Shown here one piece after another: positions 1-8,121 of a DNA stretch of 63,074 bases. Made by a program: the position numbers and the translations under genes. The notes under the pieces were generated by a model. It was not told the origin of the DNA, made no database searches, and saw only the letters and a list, made by a program, of their open reading frames with translations. This DNA is from Candidatus Chloroheliaceae bacterium (lineage in GTDB: Bacteria; Chloroflexota; Chloroflexia; Chloroheliales; Chloroheliaceae): the NCBI GenBank assembly GCA_013390945.1, contig JACAUC010000005.1, positions 1-63,074 of the forward strand. The letters run 5' to 3'. The first letter of the stretch is position 1. Every line of letters starts with the position of its first letter.

Positions 1-100
1 GAAAGTAGGCTTTCAGGCCACGATGTAGGAGGGATTTCTAATCCCGAAAGTAGGCTTTCAGGCCACGATGTAGGAGGGATTTCTAATCCCGAAAGTAGGC
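1..100. repeat. 45-bp direct tandem repeat (family A palindromic core)
   Basis: Two complete 45-bp units (1-45 and 46-90) and the first 10 bp of a third are visible. Each unit contains TGTAGGAGGGATTTCTAATC followed by CCGA, whose GGGATT-TCT-AATCCC part can form a small hairpin. The same core recurs at 36485-36552, where it forms a large inverted repeat, and at 57571-57594, so this is a dispersed intergenic repeat family and not a local accident. The array may continue to the left of the window. Confidence 0.9.
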
Positions 101-187
101 CAAGCCTTTGACCATCTAAGATCGGAATAAAGCAAAAGCCAAGAAGTATTGAGTAGGTAATTGAAATTGAGAATGATAAGGAGCGCA

Positions 188-1228
188 ATGAGAGACAATA
201 GCCGCTTAACCTTCAAACCTTGGCAGGTGTTGGTCAGTCCCCTGCTGCTGACCTTTGCCCTGCTGCTTTTCATTAGCCCCGTAGCCGCCCAAACCACCCC
301 TCGGTCTAGCGGCGGTGCTACCACCACCACCCAAACCTTTGCCGATGGCCCTGCCGATGTGGTCAAGAACTTGGGTACGCAGGGCTATTATGTGTCACTA
401 GCGGTTAAGGCCAACATTACTAACGAGTCTAACCTTGAAAAAGACGTGGCCGCTACCGTCAAAAAGCTGAAGGACAACAAGCACGACACCCGTATTGCGG
501 TTTTAGGCAACGTAATTTTGATGGCTGCTAAAGAGAGTCAGGGTGGTAACCCAATTGAATATGCCAACTTCCTTCAGGGCTATTTGAGCAGTCCTAAACC
601 GGAGAGCGTAGTGGTGGTGGATGCCAACAAGAAGTCGGTTGGTTTATCCAGCGACAAGCTAACTGCTGCGGAGTCCCAACAGGTAATTAACGATAGCTTG
701 AGTACCTTTAACACGAAGGGCTTTGCGGCAGGAGCCGCTCTAGTAGCTGAAAATGCGGCGGCTAAGATTGACAGTAAGGCGAAGGCGGTTGCTGACAAAG
801 CCGATAGTGATAAAAAAAGCAGCATGATAACCACTCTTCTGATAGTCTTGGTGGTCATAGCTGTAATTGGCGGTGGCTTAGCTTTTATGTACTTCAACAC
901 CCGCAGTTGGCTAAAGCAGCGTGTCGCCGAATTGCAAGGTTTGGCTGGTCAGGTCAGTAATCAAGTACTTACATTGAGCGAGACCATTGCCTATTTGCCG
1001 GATGCGGTGCGGAGCAATACCAACAATATTTTTACCCAAGCTAGTTCGAGTTTCAGCAACGCCAATACCAGTTTACGCCAGTTGGAGAAAGCTAATCCTT
1101 GGGCAGTAATCTTTCAGCGTGGGAAATATGCTAACCAGTTTGATATGACCGCCAACCAACTCCAGACTAGCCGCAATGCGATGGTGCAGGTGCAACAGAC
1201 GGTAGATAATAATACCCACATGTCATAG
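188..1228 (+). CDS. secreted/membrane-anchored TPM-like protein
   Basis: A 346-residue protein with an N-terminal signal peptide (hydrophobic residues about 14-31, likely cleavage after VAA at 34). An extracellular alpha/beta domain (about 45-190) follows, of the kind seen in TPM (YgcG/Psb32-like) proteins, then a single membrane segment at about 212-236 and a cytoplasmic coiled/helical tail. The open frame extends upstream to a TTG at 161, but the ATG at 188 is preceded by AAGGAG and gives a cleaner signal peptide. The next gene has the same plan (signal, globular domain, one membrane segment), which suggests a functional pair at the envelope. The exact role is unknown. The TPM assignment rests on architecture and neighbour similarity, not on a clear motif. 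Confidence 0.6.
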   Translation: MRDNSRLTFKPWQVLVSPLLLTFALLLFISPVAAQTTPRSSGGATTTTQTFADGPADVVKNLGTQGYYVSLAVKANITNESNLEKDVAATVKKLKDNKHDTRIAVLGNVILMAAKESQGGNPIEYANFLQGYLSSPKPESVVVVDANKKSVGLSSDKLTAAESQQVINDSLSTFNTKGFAAGAALVAENAAAKIDSKAKAVADKADSDKKSSMITTLLIVLVVIAVIGGGLAFMYFNTRSWLKQRVAELQGLAGQVSNQVLTLSETIAYLPDAVRSNTNNIFTQASSSFSNANTSLRQLEKANPWAVIFQRGKYANQFDMTANQLQTSRNAMVQVQQTVDNNTHMS

Positions 1229-1390
1229 TATGGGTTCTGCCAGTTAGTTAAAATTAGCCAGACTGGTAGAAGGTTTCTTTATCCAGATTAGAGCGGTGAA
1301 CCAATTACCGCTCTTGACCAAATTTAGTTGAGTAGGCGGTGAAGGCTAAGGCTTTGGCCTAATGCCTAGCACAGAAGGAGTAAAGAAGTA

Positions 1391-2446
1391 ATGCGAAATC
1401 AAGAGTTGATAGGTCGCGCTGGTCGGTGGATTGCCCTTCCATTGGCTTTGTTGTTGGCTCTAGTAATGGGTAGCGGATTGGCCTTTGCTGGGAGCCTCAC
1501 GGTACAAGATGGTGCCGGGTTGCTCACTACCTCAGATGTGAGTAGCTTGCGTAGTACAGCCTCCGCCATTGGTCCTAATGTACTGATCGTAACTAATTCT
1601 AGCACTTATAGTAGCAAAGAGCAGTTTGCTACCTTTGTAAAGGGCAAGTTGCCGGATGCAAACAGTATTGTGATAGGGTTGAATACAGGTGGTTTTACTT
1701 ATATTGAGGTCGGTACAAAAACCGGTTTAACTCCTGCCGAAGCCAGCACCGCTTCCAGTGCTGGTGATACTTTCTTTAAGAGTAAGAATTGGTTTGGTGG
1801 GTTAAATGCGGTTCTTGTACGGGCTGGTAGCCTTTCTAATGCCCCTGTGGCCGCTACTCGTGTTAGTAGCACGACTAGCAGCACCCCAGCCAAAAGCACC
1901 AGCGAAAGTAGCGGGTTGGGATTACTTATATGTATGGGCATTGGTTTGATTGCTTTGGTTGCTATTAGTATGTTCTTCTTCTCGCGTCGTGGACGGGGAA
2001 ATTCTGGTGGCCCAGTAGTAAATCAGCAGCCCAATTATGGCCCCAATCAAGGCTATGGTCAAGGTTACGGTCCCAATCAAGGCTACGGCCCTAATTATGG
2101 CCCCGGTTACAATAACGGTGGCGGTGGTGGTAGCGGTCTAGGGGCTGGACTTGGTGGCGCAGCCCTTGGCGGTGTAATCGGGTATGAATTGGGCAGAAAC
2201 TCCGGTCAAAACCAGAACCAACCTAATAGTGGCGGTGGCTCCTATGATGCTGGTGGTGGCGGCTCCGTCTGGGGTAACAGTGGCGGTAACATTGACGCTG
2301 GTGGTGGCGGTTCCGATTGGGGCGGTGGTAGTAGCAGTGGTGGCTCCGATTGGGGTGGCGGCGGTGGTTCCGACTCTGGTGGTGGCGGTGGCAGCTTTGA
2401 TGTCGGTGGCGGCAGCGATAGTGGCGGCGGCGGCGATAGCTGGTAA
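1391..2446 (+). CDS. TPM-like membrane protein with Gly-rich tail
   Basis: A 351-residue protein. The signal peptide spans residues 12-33 and ends in AFA-G. An extracellular alpha/beta domain at about 35-150 contains LTTSDVSSL and NSIVIGLNTGG, resembling TPM-family proteins. A membrane segment lies at about 175-197. The cytoplasmic side has NYGPNQGYG-type repeats, a glycine-zipper stretch (about 245-268) and a low-complexity GGGGS/DWGGG tail to the end, as in other TPM proteins that finish in Gly/Ser-rich sequence. AGAAGGAG lies 10 bases before the ATG. The last codons and the stop are part of a 57-bp tandem duplication (2441-2554). TPM domains are implicated in envelope or photosystem maintenance; the specific role here is unknown. 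Confidence 0.65.
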   Translation: MRNQELIGRAGRWIALPLALLLALVMGSGLAFAGSLTVQDGAGLLTTSDVSSLRSTASAIGPNVLIVTNSSTYSSKEQFATFVKGKLPDANSIVIGLNTGGFTYIEVGTKTGLTPAEASTASSAGDTFFKSKNWFGGLNAVLVRAGSLSNAPVAATRVSSTTSSTPAKSTSESSGLGLLICMGIGLIALVAISMFFFSRRGRGNSGGPVVNQQPNYGPNQGYGQGYGPNQGYGPNYGPGYNNGGGGGSGLGAGLGGAALGGVIGYELGRNSGQNQNQPNSGGGSYDAGGGGSVWGNSGGNIDAGGGGSDWGGGSSSGGSDWGGGGGSDSGGGGGSFDVGGGSDSGGGGDSW

Positions 2447-2554
2447 ACTGGTCAAATCAATTGGCGGAGCAATATCCCACAATTTAAGAAAGGCTTGTGG
2501 TAAACTGGTCAAATCAATTGGCGGAGCAATATCCTACAATTTAAGAAAGGTTTG
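2441..2554. repeat. 57-bp tandem duplication overlapping a stop codon
   Basis: Two near-identical 57-bp units start with TGGTAAACTGGTCAAATCAA, the second at 2498. They differ at only a few positions (for example CCCAC versus CCTAC). The first unit carries the real Trp-stop end of the upstream Gly-rich protein, and the second repeats the same Trp-stop 57 bases (19 codons) later in the same frame. Readthrough would therefore add 19 residues and stop again. Beyond the repeat, up to 2786, I see only AT-rich intergenic DNA with a TATAAT at 2652. Confidence 0.85.
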
Positions 2555-2786
2555 TGGGAAACGGCTCCGCCCGTTGATGACTCATTAAAAGGAAAAAAGT
2601 ACTATTTCTAATCTCTTGGCTCGTTTAAACCCCTATTTTCAGGATGGTTGTTGTATAATCAAGCTAATAATCAAGAACCCGCTATTAGGCGGTGATTGAT
2701 TCAAATAGTGACACCTCCGCTTTGGATTAGTTATGTTAGGACGCTAAAGAATATCTTATTTTAATGATTGGACGAAGGCTAAGTAG

Positions 2787-4385
2787 ATGGAGCTCATTGA
2801 AACATTAAGGTTGAGTGAAATGGAACTGATTGCAAAGTGGTACCCGGGAGGGATTGCTTCTAAAGCTAAAGAAGATATAGCTCGTCGCGATGAGCAGATT
2901 AGTGAGTTACTCTCCAATGTTCAGGATGATCCTGCTAAGGTTTATGAACTGTTACAACTTCAAGATTATGGTTTAGTTGACCAGCAGGATTTCTATTTTG
3001 AATTACGTAGCCTGTTGGCGGAAGCCCTAGATCAGGTGGACAATTCTGGCGATTTTTTGCTTTTGTTGGCCCTTTCACCCGATACTAATTGGTATATTCG
3101 GCGGCAGGTAGTTTATCTCTTGACCTCCCGCCCCGATAAAGCCATGCTAGTGGAGCTAATACCACTTTTAGAAGAGAGTGGCTTACAGGGGGAAATTCGG
3201 GCGGCAGTAGCAACCAGACTTGGTCAAGCTCAAGTTGAAGAGGTTCGCCCAATCTTATTAAGTCTTTACCATGCTTTGCGGCGCGGTGAGGATCCCCGCT
3301 TGGCTGGTTGGACTTATGCCGAGGCGGACTTATTAGAGGCTTTGGGCTATTTAGGAGAGCGAGAAACCTTACGCCCCTTGCTTGCTTTACAATATCATAA
3401 CTACCAATCTCGTCGCCTCTCTGGACAACGCGGCTTGGCCCAACTTATCAAGCACTTGGGTGGGCTGAAGGCGGCCTTGAACTTACTGGATAATCAGCCA
3501 ACTGAAAAAGTGGAGAGCCATTTGGCAAAATTGGCCGTTTCGGATCGTCATGAAACGGTACGGCGTTGGGCGGTCGAACAATTAGCCTCTACCGGCGGTC
3601 ATACCACCGCTAGTAAAGTACTGTGTGACCGCTTGAGCGATCCTAGTTGGGCGGTGGCTAATGCTGCCGTTAAAAAATTGATTACTCTTCCAGAGCCACC
3701 TGTATCGAATCTAAGGACTATCGCTCAGAATCTCTCTCTACCACCTACCACTAGACTTTGGGCCGCTTATGTGCTTCTCAAGTTGAATCAGAAGGTGGAA
3801 GAGGAAGTTCTCAACTCGATACCGGACTATCCGGTCAGCCTGCCGGACTTTATCAAGCCTACCTTGCGCCGCGCAATTATACAATGTTGGTCGGAGAGCA
3901 GCGAAGTAGGGACGGATGTGCGTTGGTTGGTGGAAGGACAACTTTTGCCCACTTTACCCACTTATGAGTTACCTTTTGAGCCGCTAAAAGCGGCCCTAGA
4001 GCAGCGCGGTCTTACCACGCTAGGCCCACTTTCTGCTAATGAGCTTTACAAGCAAGGTAGGGGTACGTTCTATGTGTTACAGTCGAGGAGCGTTCATAAA
4101 GATAAACTCCAGTTTTATACTCTTTACTTGACGATGCTTGGACCCTTCGCCTATCTCAATGTTTTGACGAGTGATGATGATGCCGCGAACAGTGCCGAAA
4201 TTCCGTTCAATACCCCAACTCCAGAGGAGACGCGCCAACTCTATCGTGAGGCTCTTGAAGCCGTTGGTTTAACTTTACTTGAAAGCCAAGTGACCACTTA
4301 TGTCTTCCCCGGTTTAAACATCTACTATTTTGGTAACCGTGAACCACTTCCTATCAACGACTTACTCTATTATTGGCAAGATTGA
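2787..4385 (+). CDS. HEAT-repeat protein
   Basis: A 532-residue soluble, helix-rich protein. The middle (about 90-330) reads as repeated HEAT/PBS-lyase-type helical pairs, for example NWYIRRQVVYLL, EIRAAVATRLG, ETVRRWAVEQLAST and SWAVANAAVKKL, each with the conserved Arg/Asp turn. No signal peptide or membrane segment is seen. HEAT proteins act as scaffolds or inhibitors in protein-protein assemblies; nothing identifies the partner. The C-terminal 150 residues (TFYVLQSRSVHKDKLQFYTL onward) look like a separate alpha/beta domain I do not recognise. The gene ends just before a clear terminator and stands alone. Confidence 0.75.
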   Translation: MELIETLRLSEMELIAKWYPGGIASKAKEDIARRDEQISELLSNVQDDPAKVYELLQLQDYGLVDQQDFYFELRSLLAEALDQVDNSGDFLLLLALSPDTNWYIRRQVVYLLTSRPDKAMLVELIPLLEESGLQGEIRAAVATRLGQAQVEEVRPILLSLYHALRRGEDPRLAGWTYAEADLLEALGYLGERETLRPLLALQYHNYQSRRLSGQRGLAQLIKHLGGLKAALNLLDNQPTEKVESHLAKLAVSDRHETVRRWAVEQLASTGGHTTASKVLCDRLSDPSWAVANAAVKKLITLPEPPVSNLRTIAQNLSLPPTTRLWAAYVLLKLNQKVEEEVLNSIPDYPVSLPDFIKPTLRRAIIQCWSESSEVGTDVRWLVEGQLLPTLPTYELPFEPLKAALEQRGLTTLGPLSANELYKQGRGTFYVLQSRSVHKDKLQFYTLYLTMLGPFAYLNVLTSDDDAANSAEIPFNTPTPEETRQLYREALEAVGLTLLESQVTTYVFPGLNIYYFGNREPLPINDLLYYWQD

Positions 4386-4417
4386 CCCGCAACGCAGAAG
4401 AGAGACCGATAGCAGAG

Positions 4418-4443
4418 GGGCTAACCATAAGGTTAGCCCTTTT
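4418..4443 (+). terminator. rho-independent terminator after HEAT gene
   Basis: GGGCTAACC, ATAA loop, GGTTAGCCC, then TTTT: a perfect 9-bp stem 33 bases past the stop of the HEAT-repeat gene. Confidence 0.85.
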
Positions 4444-4588
4444 GTGGTGTCGCCGGACGGAGCCGCAAATTGAAACGAAGGTGGGATTGTCTAATAACGG
4501 TGGACAGGGTACAATTTGTGTGTTGGAAAAGAATGCTAATTTGCATTTTTGTGGGTGTTTTGCTGAGTAAGCAGATAGGGTAGGTTTT

Positions 4589-5089
4589 ATGTTTACAGAA
4601 GTAATAGAAGAAAGCAGAGACAGAGCGGAAGAGGAGCTAGAACAGGTGGCAAGCTTTCTACATGGGGTGCTGGGTGCTAGAATGATGAAGCTGCTTTCTA
4701 TTTATGTGGAGGAGCGAAATTTGGGTTGGGTACTCAACTCCTCTACCACTTTTGATTTGAAGGATGGTTTGCCTAGGCGTGAACCGGATCTCTCTTTTGT
4801 CAGTCGGGAGAAGATGCCCCTACCCCTAGATGAGGAGGTCTCCTTTGCCCCTGATTTAGCGGTAGAGGTTATTTCAAAGACCGATGATTGGAGCGCGATA
4901 GTGGCGAAAGCTAACCAATACCTGAAGGCTGGTACAGCCCTAGTTTGGGTGATTGATCCTTATCTCAAGGGGATCTTTGTTTTTCATCAAAATGATCCCT
5001 TTCCCCAAATCCTGAAGCCGGAAGAAGAGTTGGAGGGTGAAAAGGTGTTACCCGGCTTTAAACTCAAGGTAAGTGCTTTATTTGTGTAA
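4589..5089 (+). CDS. Uma2-family putative endonuclease (1)
   Basis: A 166-residue protein with the Uma2/DUF820 restriction-endonuclease-like fold. It has REPDLSFV (the catalytic Asp strand), APDLAVEVISKTD (the E-x-S/K strand) and YLKAGTALVWVIDP, all typical of this family. Uma2 proteins are strongly expanded in Cyanobacteria and Chloroflexota. Their substrate is unknown, although the core is PD-(D/E)XK-like. The ATG follows a weak GGTAGG. A second Uma2 gene begins 32 bases downstream in the same direction, so the two form a tandem pair, probably co-transcribed. Compared with the neighbour it lacks the usual N-terminal GKRYEIIQG-type segment, so it may be a shortened member. Confidence 0.85.
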   Translation: MFTEVIEESRDRAEEELEQVASFLHGVLGARMMKLLSIYVEERNLGWVLNSSTTFDLKDGLPRREPDLSFVSREKMPLPLDEEVSFAPDLAVEVISKTDDWSAIVAKANQYLKAGTALVWVIDPYLKGIFVFHQNDPFPQILKPEEELEGEKVLPGFKLKVSALFV

Positions 5090-5121
5090 AATTAGCTCTA
5101 CAAGAGCGGGAGGGTCTTGAG

Positions 5122-5730
5122 ATGACACTTATACTTACAACCGAGGATGTGGTATCGGTGGTAGTGGTTGCGAGGGGCGTGGTTGGCCCACCGCAAGGGC
5201 AATGGACTTATGCCGATTATGCTGCGATACCAGAGGATGGCAAGCGTTATGAAATTATTCAAGGAGTTTTATATATGTCTCCTAGCCCTAATTTTCGACA
5301 TCAGCGTTCTATCACGCGCTTTATCCATTATCTATTTGTTCAGGTAGAGCAAGCCGGGTTTGGGCAGGTACTTCCTGCTCCGTTTGATGTGGAGCTTGGG
5401 CCGGGTAATGTGGTACAACCGGATATAGTAGTAGTGCTGAAGGCTAATGAAGAGCGGCTAGAGCCGGGTAAGCTAGTTGGTGCGCCCGATTTGGTGGTTG
5501 AAATTGCCTTGCCTAGTACCTCTGGTTATGATCGGCGTGAAAAACAGGATGCTTACGCCCGTGCTGGTGTACCAGAATATTGGATCGCTGATCCAGCGGC
5601 GCAGACCATTGAGGTGCTAGTGTTAGAACAAGGTGTCTATTCTTCCAGTGGCGTTTTTCAGAATCAGGCGTTGTTGCCTTCGCAGGTCATACCGGATTTA
5701 GCGGTAAAGGTGGCTCAATTCTTTGCTTAG
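5122..5730 (+). CDS. Uma2-family putative endonuclease (2)
   Basis: A 202-residue, full-length Uma2/DUF820 protein. In order it shows YADYAAIPEDGKRYEIIQG (N-terminal signature), SPNFRHQRS, VVQPDIVVV (catalytic Asp strand), APDLVVEIALPST (E strand), DRREKQDAYARAGVPEYWI (helix and strand after the core) and DPAAQTIEVL. GGGAGGG lies 7 bases before the ATG. It sits 32 bases behind the first Uma2 gene. The family has a restriction-endonuclease-like fold with unknown biological targets. The first 25 residues, rich in Val, are unusual and probably a recent extension. Confidence 0.88.
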   Translation: MTLILTTEDVVSVVVVARGVVGPPQGQWTYADYAAIPEDGKRYEIIQGVLYMSPSPNFRHQRSITRFIHYLFVQVEQAGFGQVLPAPFDVELGPGNVVQPDIVVVLKANEERLEPGKLVGAPDLVVEIALPSTSGYDRREKQDAYARAGVPEYWIADPAAQTIEVLVLEQGVYSSSGVFQNQALLPSQVIPDLAVKVAQFFA

Positions 5731-5766
5731 GCCCAAACTTTATTTAGTACACCTTGTTCTACTACT

Positions 5767-6903
5767 TTACTTCATATACTTATCGAGAAACTGGATAACT
5801 AGGCTCATATTCTCGCTCGTAAAAAATTGCGGCCCACCATGTCCAGCACCCTCAATATACTTCAGTGTTACCTTATTTGCCCCAATCACACTCGACAGCG
5901 CGTTAGCTAGTTCCTGACCCTGTACTGGTGGAATATTACAATCTGCCGTGCCATGTTCGATAAAGAACGGGGCATCATCCGACGTTATATAAGTAATCGG
6001 ACTCGCCGCTTTAGCCAAGTCTGCCTTTTGAGATACGGCTCCTCCTAACAACTGTGACTCCGGAGAATTCGCGGTGCTGTGGGTTTGGGCACTGACCCCA
6101 CAGCTAGTGGTCTGAGCGAATTGAGTATCCATCTGCAAGAAGTCAATTGGTCCAAACCAATCCACCACTGCCTGCACCTTGCTCGAAACCTCTGCATTTC
6201 CCAAAGTTGTCCCTTCCAGGTCAGCCACTCCCCCTGAAGTACCCACTAAAGCTGCTAAATTCCCACCTGCCGAAGCTCCCCATGCAGCAATATGATCGGC
6301 ATCAATCTTATAACCAGTAGCATTCGCCCTCAAAAAGCGTATAGCTGCCTTAGCATCATAAATTTGAGCCGGGAATTTAGCCTCTGCACTCAAGCGATAA
6401 TTCACACTGGCAATCGCATAGCCATTGCTTAGTAGAGTATCAAATCCGCTTTGATCCATCGCTTTGTCGCCCATCATAAACCCACCAGGATGGAAAAACA
6501 CTACTAGGGGAAAAGGTCCATTGCCCGAAGGCAAATATATATCCAGCTTTTCGGTAGCTGATACACTCGCATAGGCCAGGTCTTTGAAAGTTGGATTAAT
6601 CGAAATTGTGCTACCCATCTGAGGCAGAACACCATTTGGTGGCCCACCTGCTGGAAGAACCCCGATTGCAGTTGTCGTGGCACTGACCGCGGTTGTAGCA
6701 GCGTTTGTAGTGGACGCTGCCGTAGTAACTGCGGTGGTCGTCACCGGAGGATTACTCGCGGTGGTAGTACTTGAAACGGTGGTAGCCGGGACGCTGGTAG
6801 GTGTTGGATTGCCGCACGCTGCCAGTCCTACCGCAAGTAGACCAATTATCACCATTAAAGTTGCTAACCTGACCAAGTTTCTGGGCCTAGAGAATTTGCT
6901 CAT
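5767..6903 (-). CDS. lipoprotein alpha/beta-hydrolase (esterase)
   Basis: A 378-residue lipoprotein. The N-terminus has a hydrophobic run and the lipobox LAAC with Cys30, then a Thr/Ser/Ala-rich linker to about residue 85. The alpha/beta-hydrolase domain shows the oxyanion motif HPGGF (about 137), the nucleophile GASAGG (Ser about 211), IEHGTADCNIPP carrying the acid, and GAGHGG with the catalytic His (about 355). This is the hormone-sensitive-lipase/BD-FAE-like esterase pattern. It would hydrolyse ester bonds outside the membrane; the substrate is unknown. AAAGGAG precedes the ATG. It is divergent from the two-component system at 7363, and a minus-strand pair of 11-bp-spaced repeats (7042-7061) lies in its upstream region, which suggests control by that regulator. 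Confidence 0.82.
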   Translation of the reverse strand: MSKFSRPRNLVRLATLMVIIGLLAVGLAACGNPTPTSVPATTVSSTTTASNPPVTTTAVTTAASTTNAATTAVSATTTAIGVLPAGGPPNGVLPQMGSTISINPTFKDLAYASVSATEKLDIYLPSGNGPFPLVVFFHPGGFMMGDKAMDQSGFDTLLSNGYAIASVNYRLSAEAKFPAQIYDAKAAIRFLRANATGYKIDADHIAAWGASAGGNLAALVGTSGGVADLEGTTLGNAEVSSKVQAVVDWFGPIDFLQMDTQFAQTTSCGVSAQTHSTANSPESQLLGGAVSQKADLAKAASPITYITSDDAPFFIEHGTADCNIPPVQGQELANALSSVIGANKVTLKYIEGAGHGGPQFFTSENMSLVIQFLDKYMK

Positions 6904-7041
6904 CTCGCGCTCCTTTCGAGCTTATTCCTAAAATTAAAAACGGTTGTCGGACTCTTTGTTTTCTTCATCTTCACCAGCTTTCCTGGTAAGTCCGTTCGCC
7001 TTCACTATAACGCTCTTCTCTTATACCAGCCTGTGAAAAAA

Positions 7042-7061
7042 CTGAGAAATTTCTGAGACCT
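7042..7061 (-). promoter_or_regulatory. candidate response-regulator box facing the esterase
   Basis: On the minus strand TCTCAG occurs twice with an exact 11-bp period (visible on the plus strand as CTGAGAAATTTCTGAG). The 11-bp direct-repeat spacing is that of OmpR/PhoB-type regulators, and the same TCAGAAA-type half site occurs on the plus strand at 7161-7183. The link to the adjacent response regulator is inferred. Confidence 0.4.
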
Positions 7062-7160
7062 TGTACCTTACCTACTCTTGCCTGTTGAACTCAAACTTTC
7101 AAATTCGACACTGGCTGAAGGGGAATTGAAATCAGAAATACCCCTCTAAGTTCCAGATTT

Positions 7161-7214
7161 TTCAGAAACTTCTCAGAAAAGTTCAAGCTTCCGTTAAGCT
7201 TGGAACGGTATAAT
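7161..7214 (+). promoter_or_regulatory. candidate promoter with 11-bp direct repeats upstream of two-component operon
   Basis: A good -10 TATAAT lies at 7209-7214 but has no convincing -35. Instead TCAGAAA repeats at 7162 and 7173 (11-bp period) occupy the -35 region. This is the arrangement expected for a promoter activated by a PhoB-type regulator. The leader from here to the ATG at 7363 is about 145 bases with no other obvious feature. Together with 7042-7061 this is the main content of the 459-base gap 6904-7362. Confidence 0.45.
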
Positions 7215-7362
7215 TAAATCAAGCCAGAAGATTGATCTACCAGCCAGTCAGTACTTGTGTCACTGGGAATAAAAAGCTAAAATTACAGGTAGAGTTGTCT
7301 AGGTCTCGGCATCGCAATTAACCAAGATTATAGGCTCAGTAAGTTAAGTAAGGCTAAAAATT

Positions 7363-8121
7363 ATGAAAGAAGCTGAATCATTGTCTTCCCAAACTCCCAA
7401 ACCCCATATCCTGATTATAGACGACGAAGCTAGGATGGTTGATTTTATTAAGTTAGGGTTGGATTACGAAGGTTTTGAAGTGGAAGCAGCCTTTGACGGC
7501 AAAACTGGCCTTAAGATGGCCCTCGACCACCTGCCCGACCTGATTATCCTCGATTTGATGCTGCCCGGTATGGATGGTTTTGAAGTGTGCCAGCACCTCC
7601 GCCAAACCCAAGATGTACCGATAATTATGCTTACTGCCAGGGACGAACTAAATGACCGGGTGCATGGACTTGATTTGGGAGCCGACGATTACTTAACCAA
7701 GCCTTTTGAGTTCAAAGAACTGGCAGCCCGTATCCGAGCAGTAATGCGCCGCAAATCTACCTCCCAACCCGGTACTACTCAATCTGACTCGAAGGTTCTC
7801 ACCCTCTATGATCTCAGACTAGATTCCGGTTTGAGAGAAGTGCGCCGGGGTGAACAAGTTATCGAACTTAGCCAGCGTGAATTTGACTTACTCAAACTTT
7901 TGATGAGCCATCCCAACCAAGCAATGACCCGCGAGATTATCCTAGATAACGTCTGGGGTTACGATTTTAATGGGGATTACAATGTTATTGAAGTCTATAT
8001 TCGCTATCTGCGCCAGAAATTGGGTAGGCCCAATCTGATCTACACCGTGAGAGGTGTTGGCTATGTGATGCGTTCCAAACCTAAAGAGGACGACAAAATA
8101 AAGGAAAGTCGTCATGATTAA
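7363..8121 (+). CDS. OmpR/PhoB-family response regulator
   Basis: A 252-residue response regulator. The receiver domain (about 12-125) has the acidic pair IDDE, the phospho-acceptor Asp in LIILDLMLPGMDG, the Thr in MLTARD and the Lys in LTKPFE. A winged-helix DNA-binding domain (about 145-245) has LSQREFDLLKLL and the C-terminal IYTVRGVGYVM wing. Its stop overlaps the start of the histidine kinase at 8114 by 8 bases, so the two are translationally coupled and form a cognate pair. Direct repeats with 11-bp spacing ahead of the gene suggest autoregulation. The signal is unknown; the divergent lipoprotein esterase is the obvious candidate target. Confidence 0.93.
   Translation: MKEAESLSSQTPKPHILIIDDEARMVDFIKLGLDYEGFEVEAAFDGKTGLKMALDHLPDLIILDLMLPGMDGFEVCQHLRQTQDVPIIMLTARDELNDRVHGLDLGADDYLTKPFEFKELAARIRAVMRRKSTSQPGTTQSDSKVLTLYDLRLDSGLREVRRGEQVIELSQREFDLLKLLMSHPNQAMTREIILDNVWGYDFNGDYNVIEVYIRYLRQKLGRPNLIYTVRGVGYVMRSKPKEDDKIKESRHD

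Noticed and set aside
1..100. CRISPR-like direct repeat at the window start
   Set aside because: The two repeats are contiguous with no spacer, and the core recurs elsewhere as a palindromic intergenic element; it is a tandem repeat.
580..900. 106-residue minus-strand open frame, and similar antisense frames (for example 2184-2588, 10454-10951, 36563-36835)
   Set aside because: Each lies opposite or inside a gene with clear family features, and shows no domain of its own.
4373..4570. 65-residue frame after the HEAT gene
   Set aside because: It overlaps the end of that gene and a terminator, and has no ribosome-binding site.
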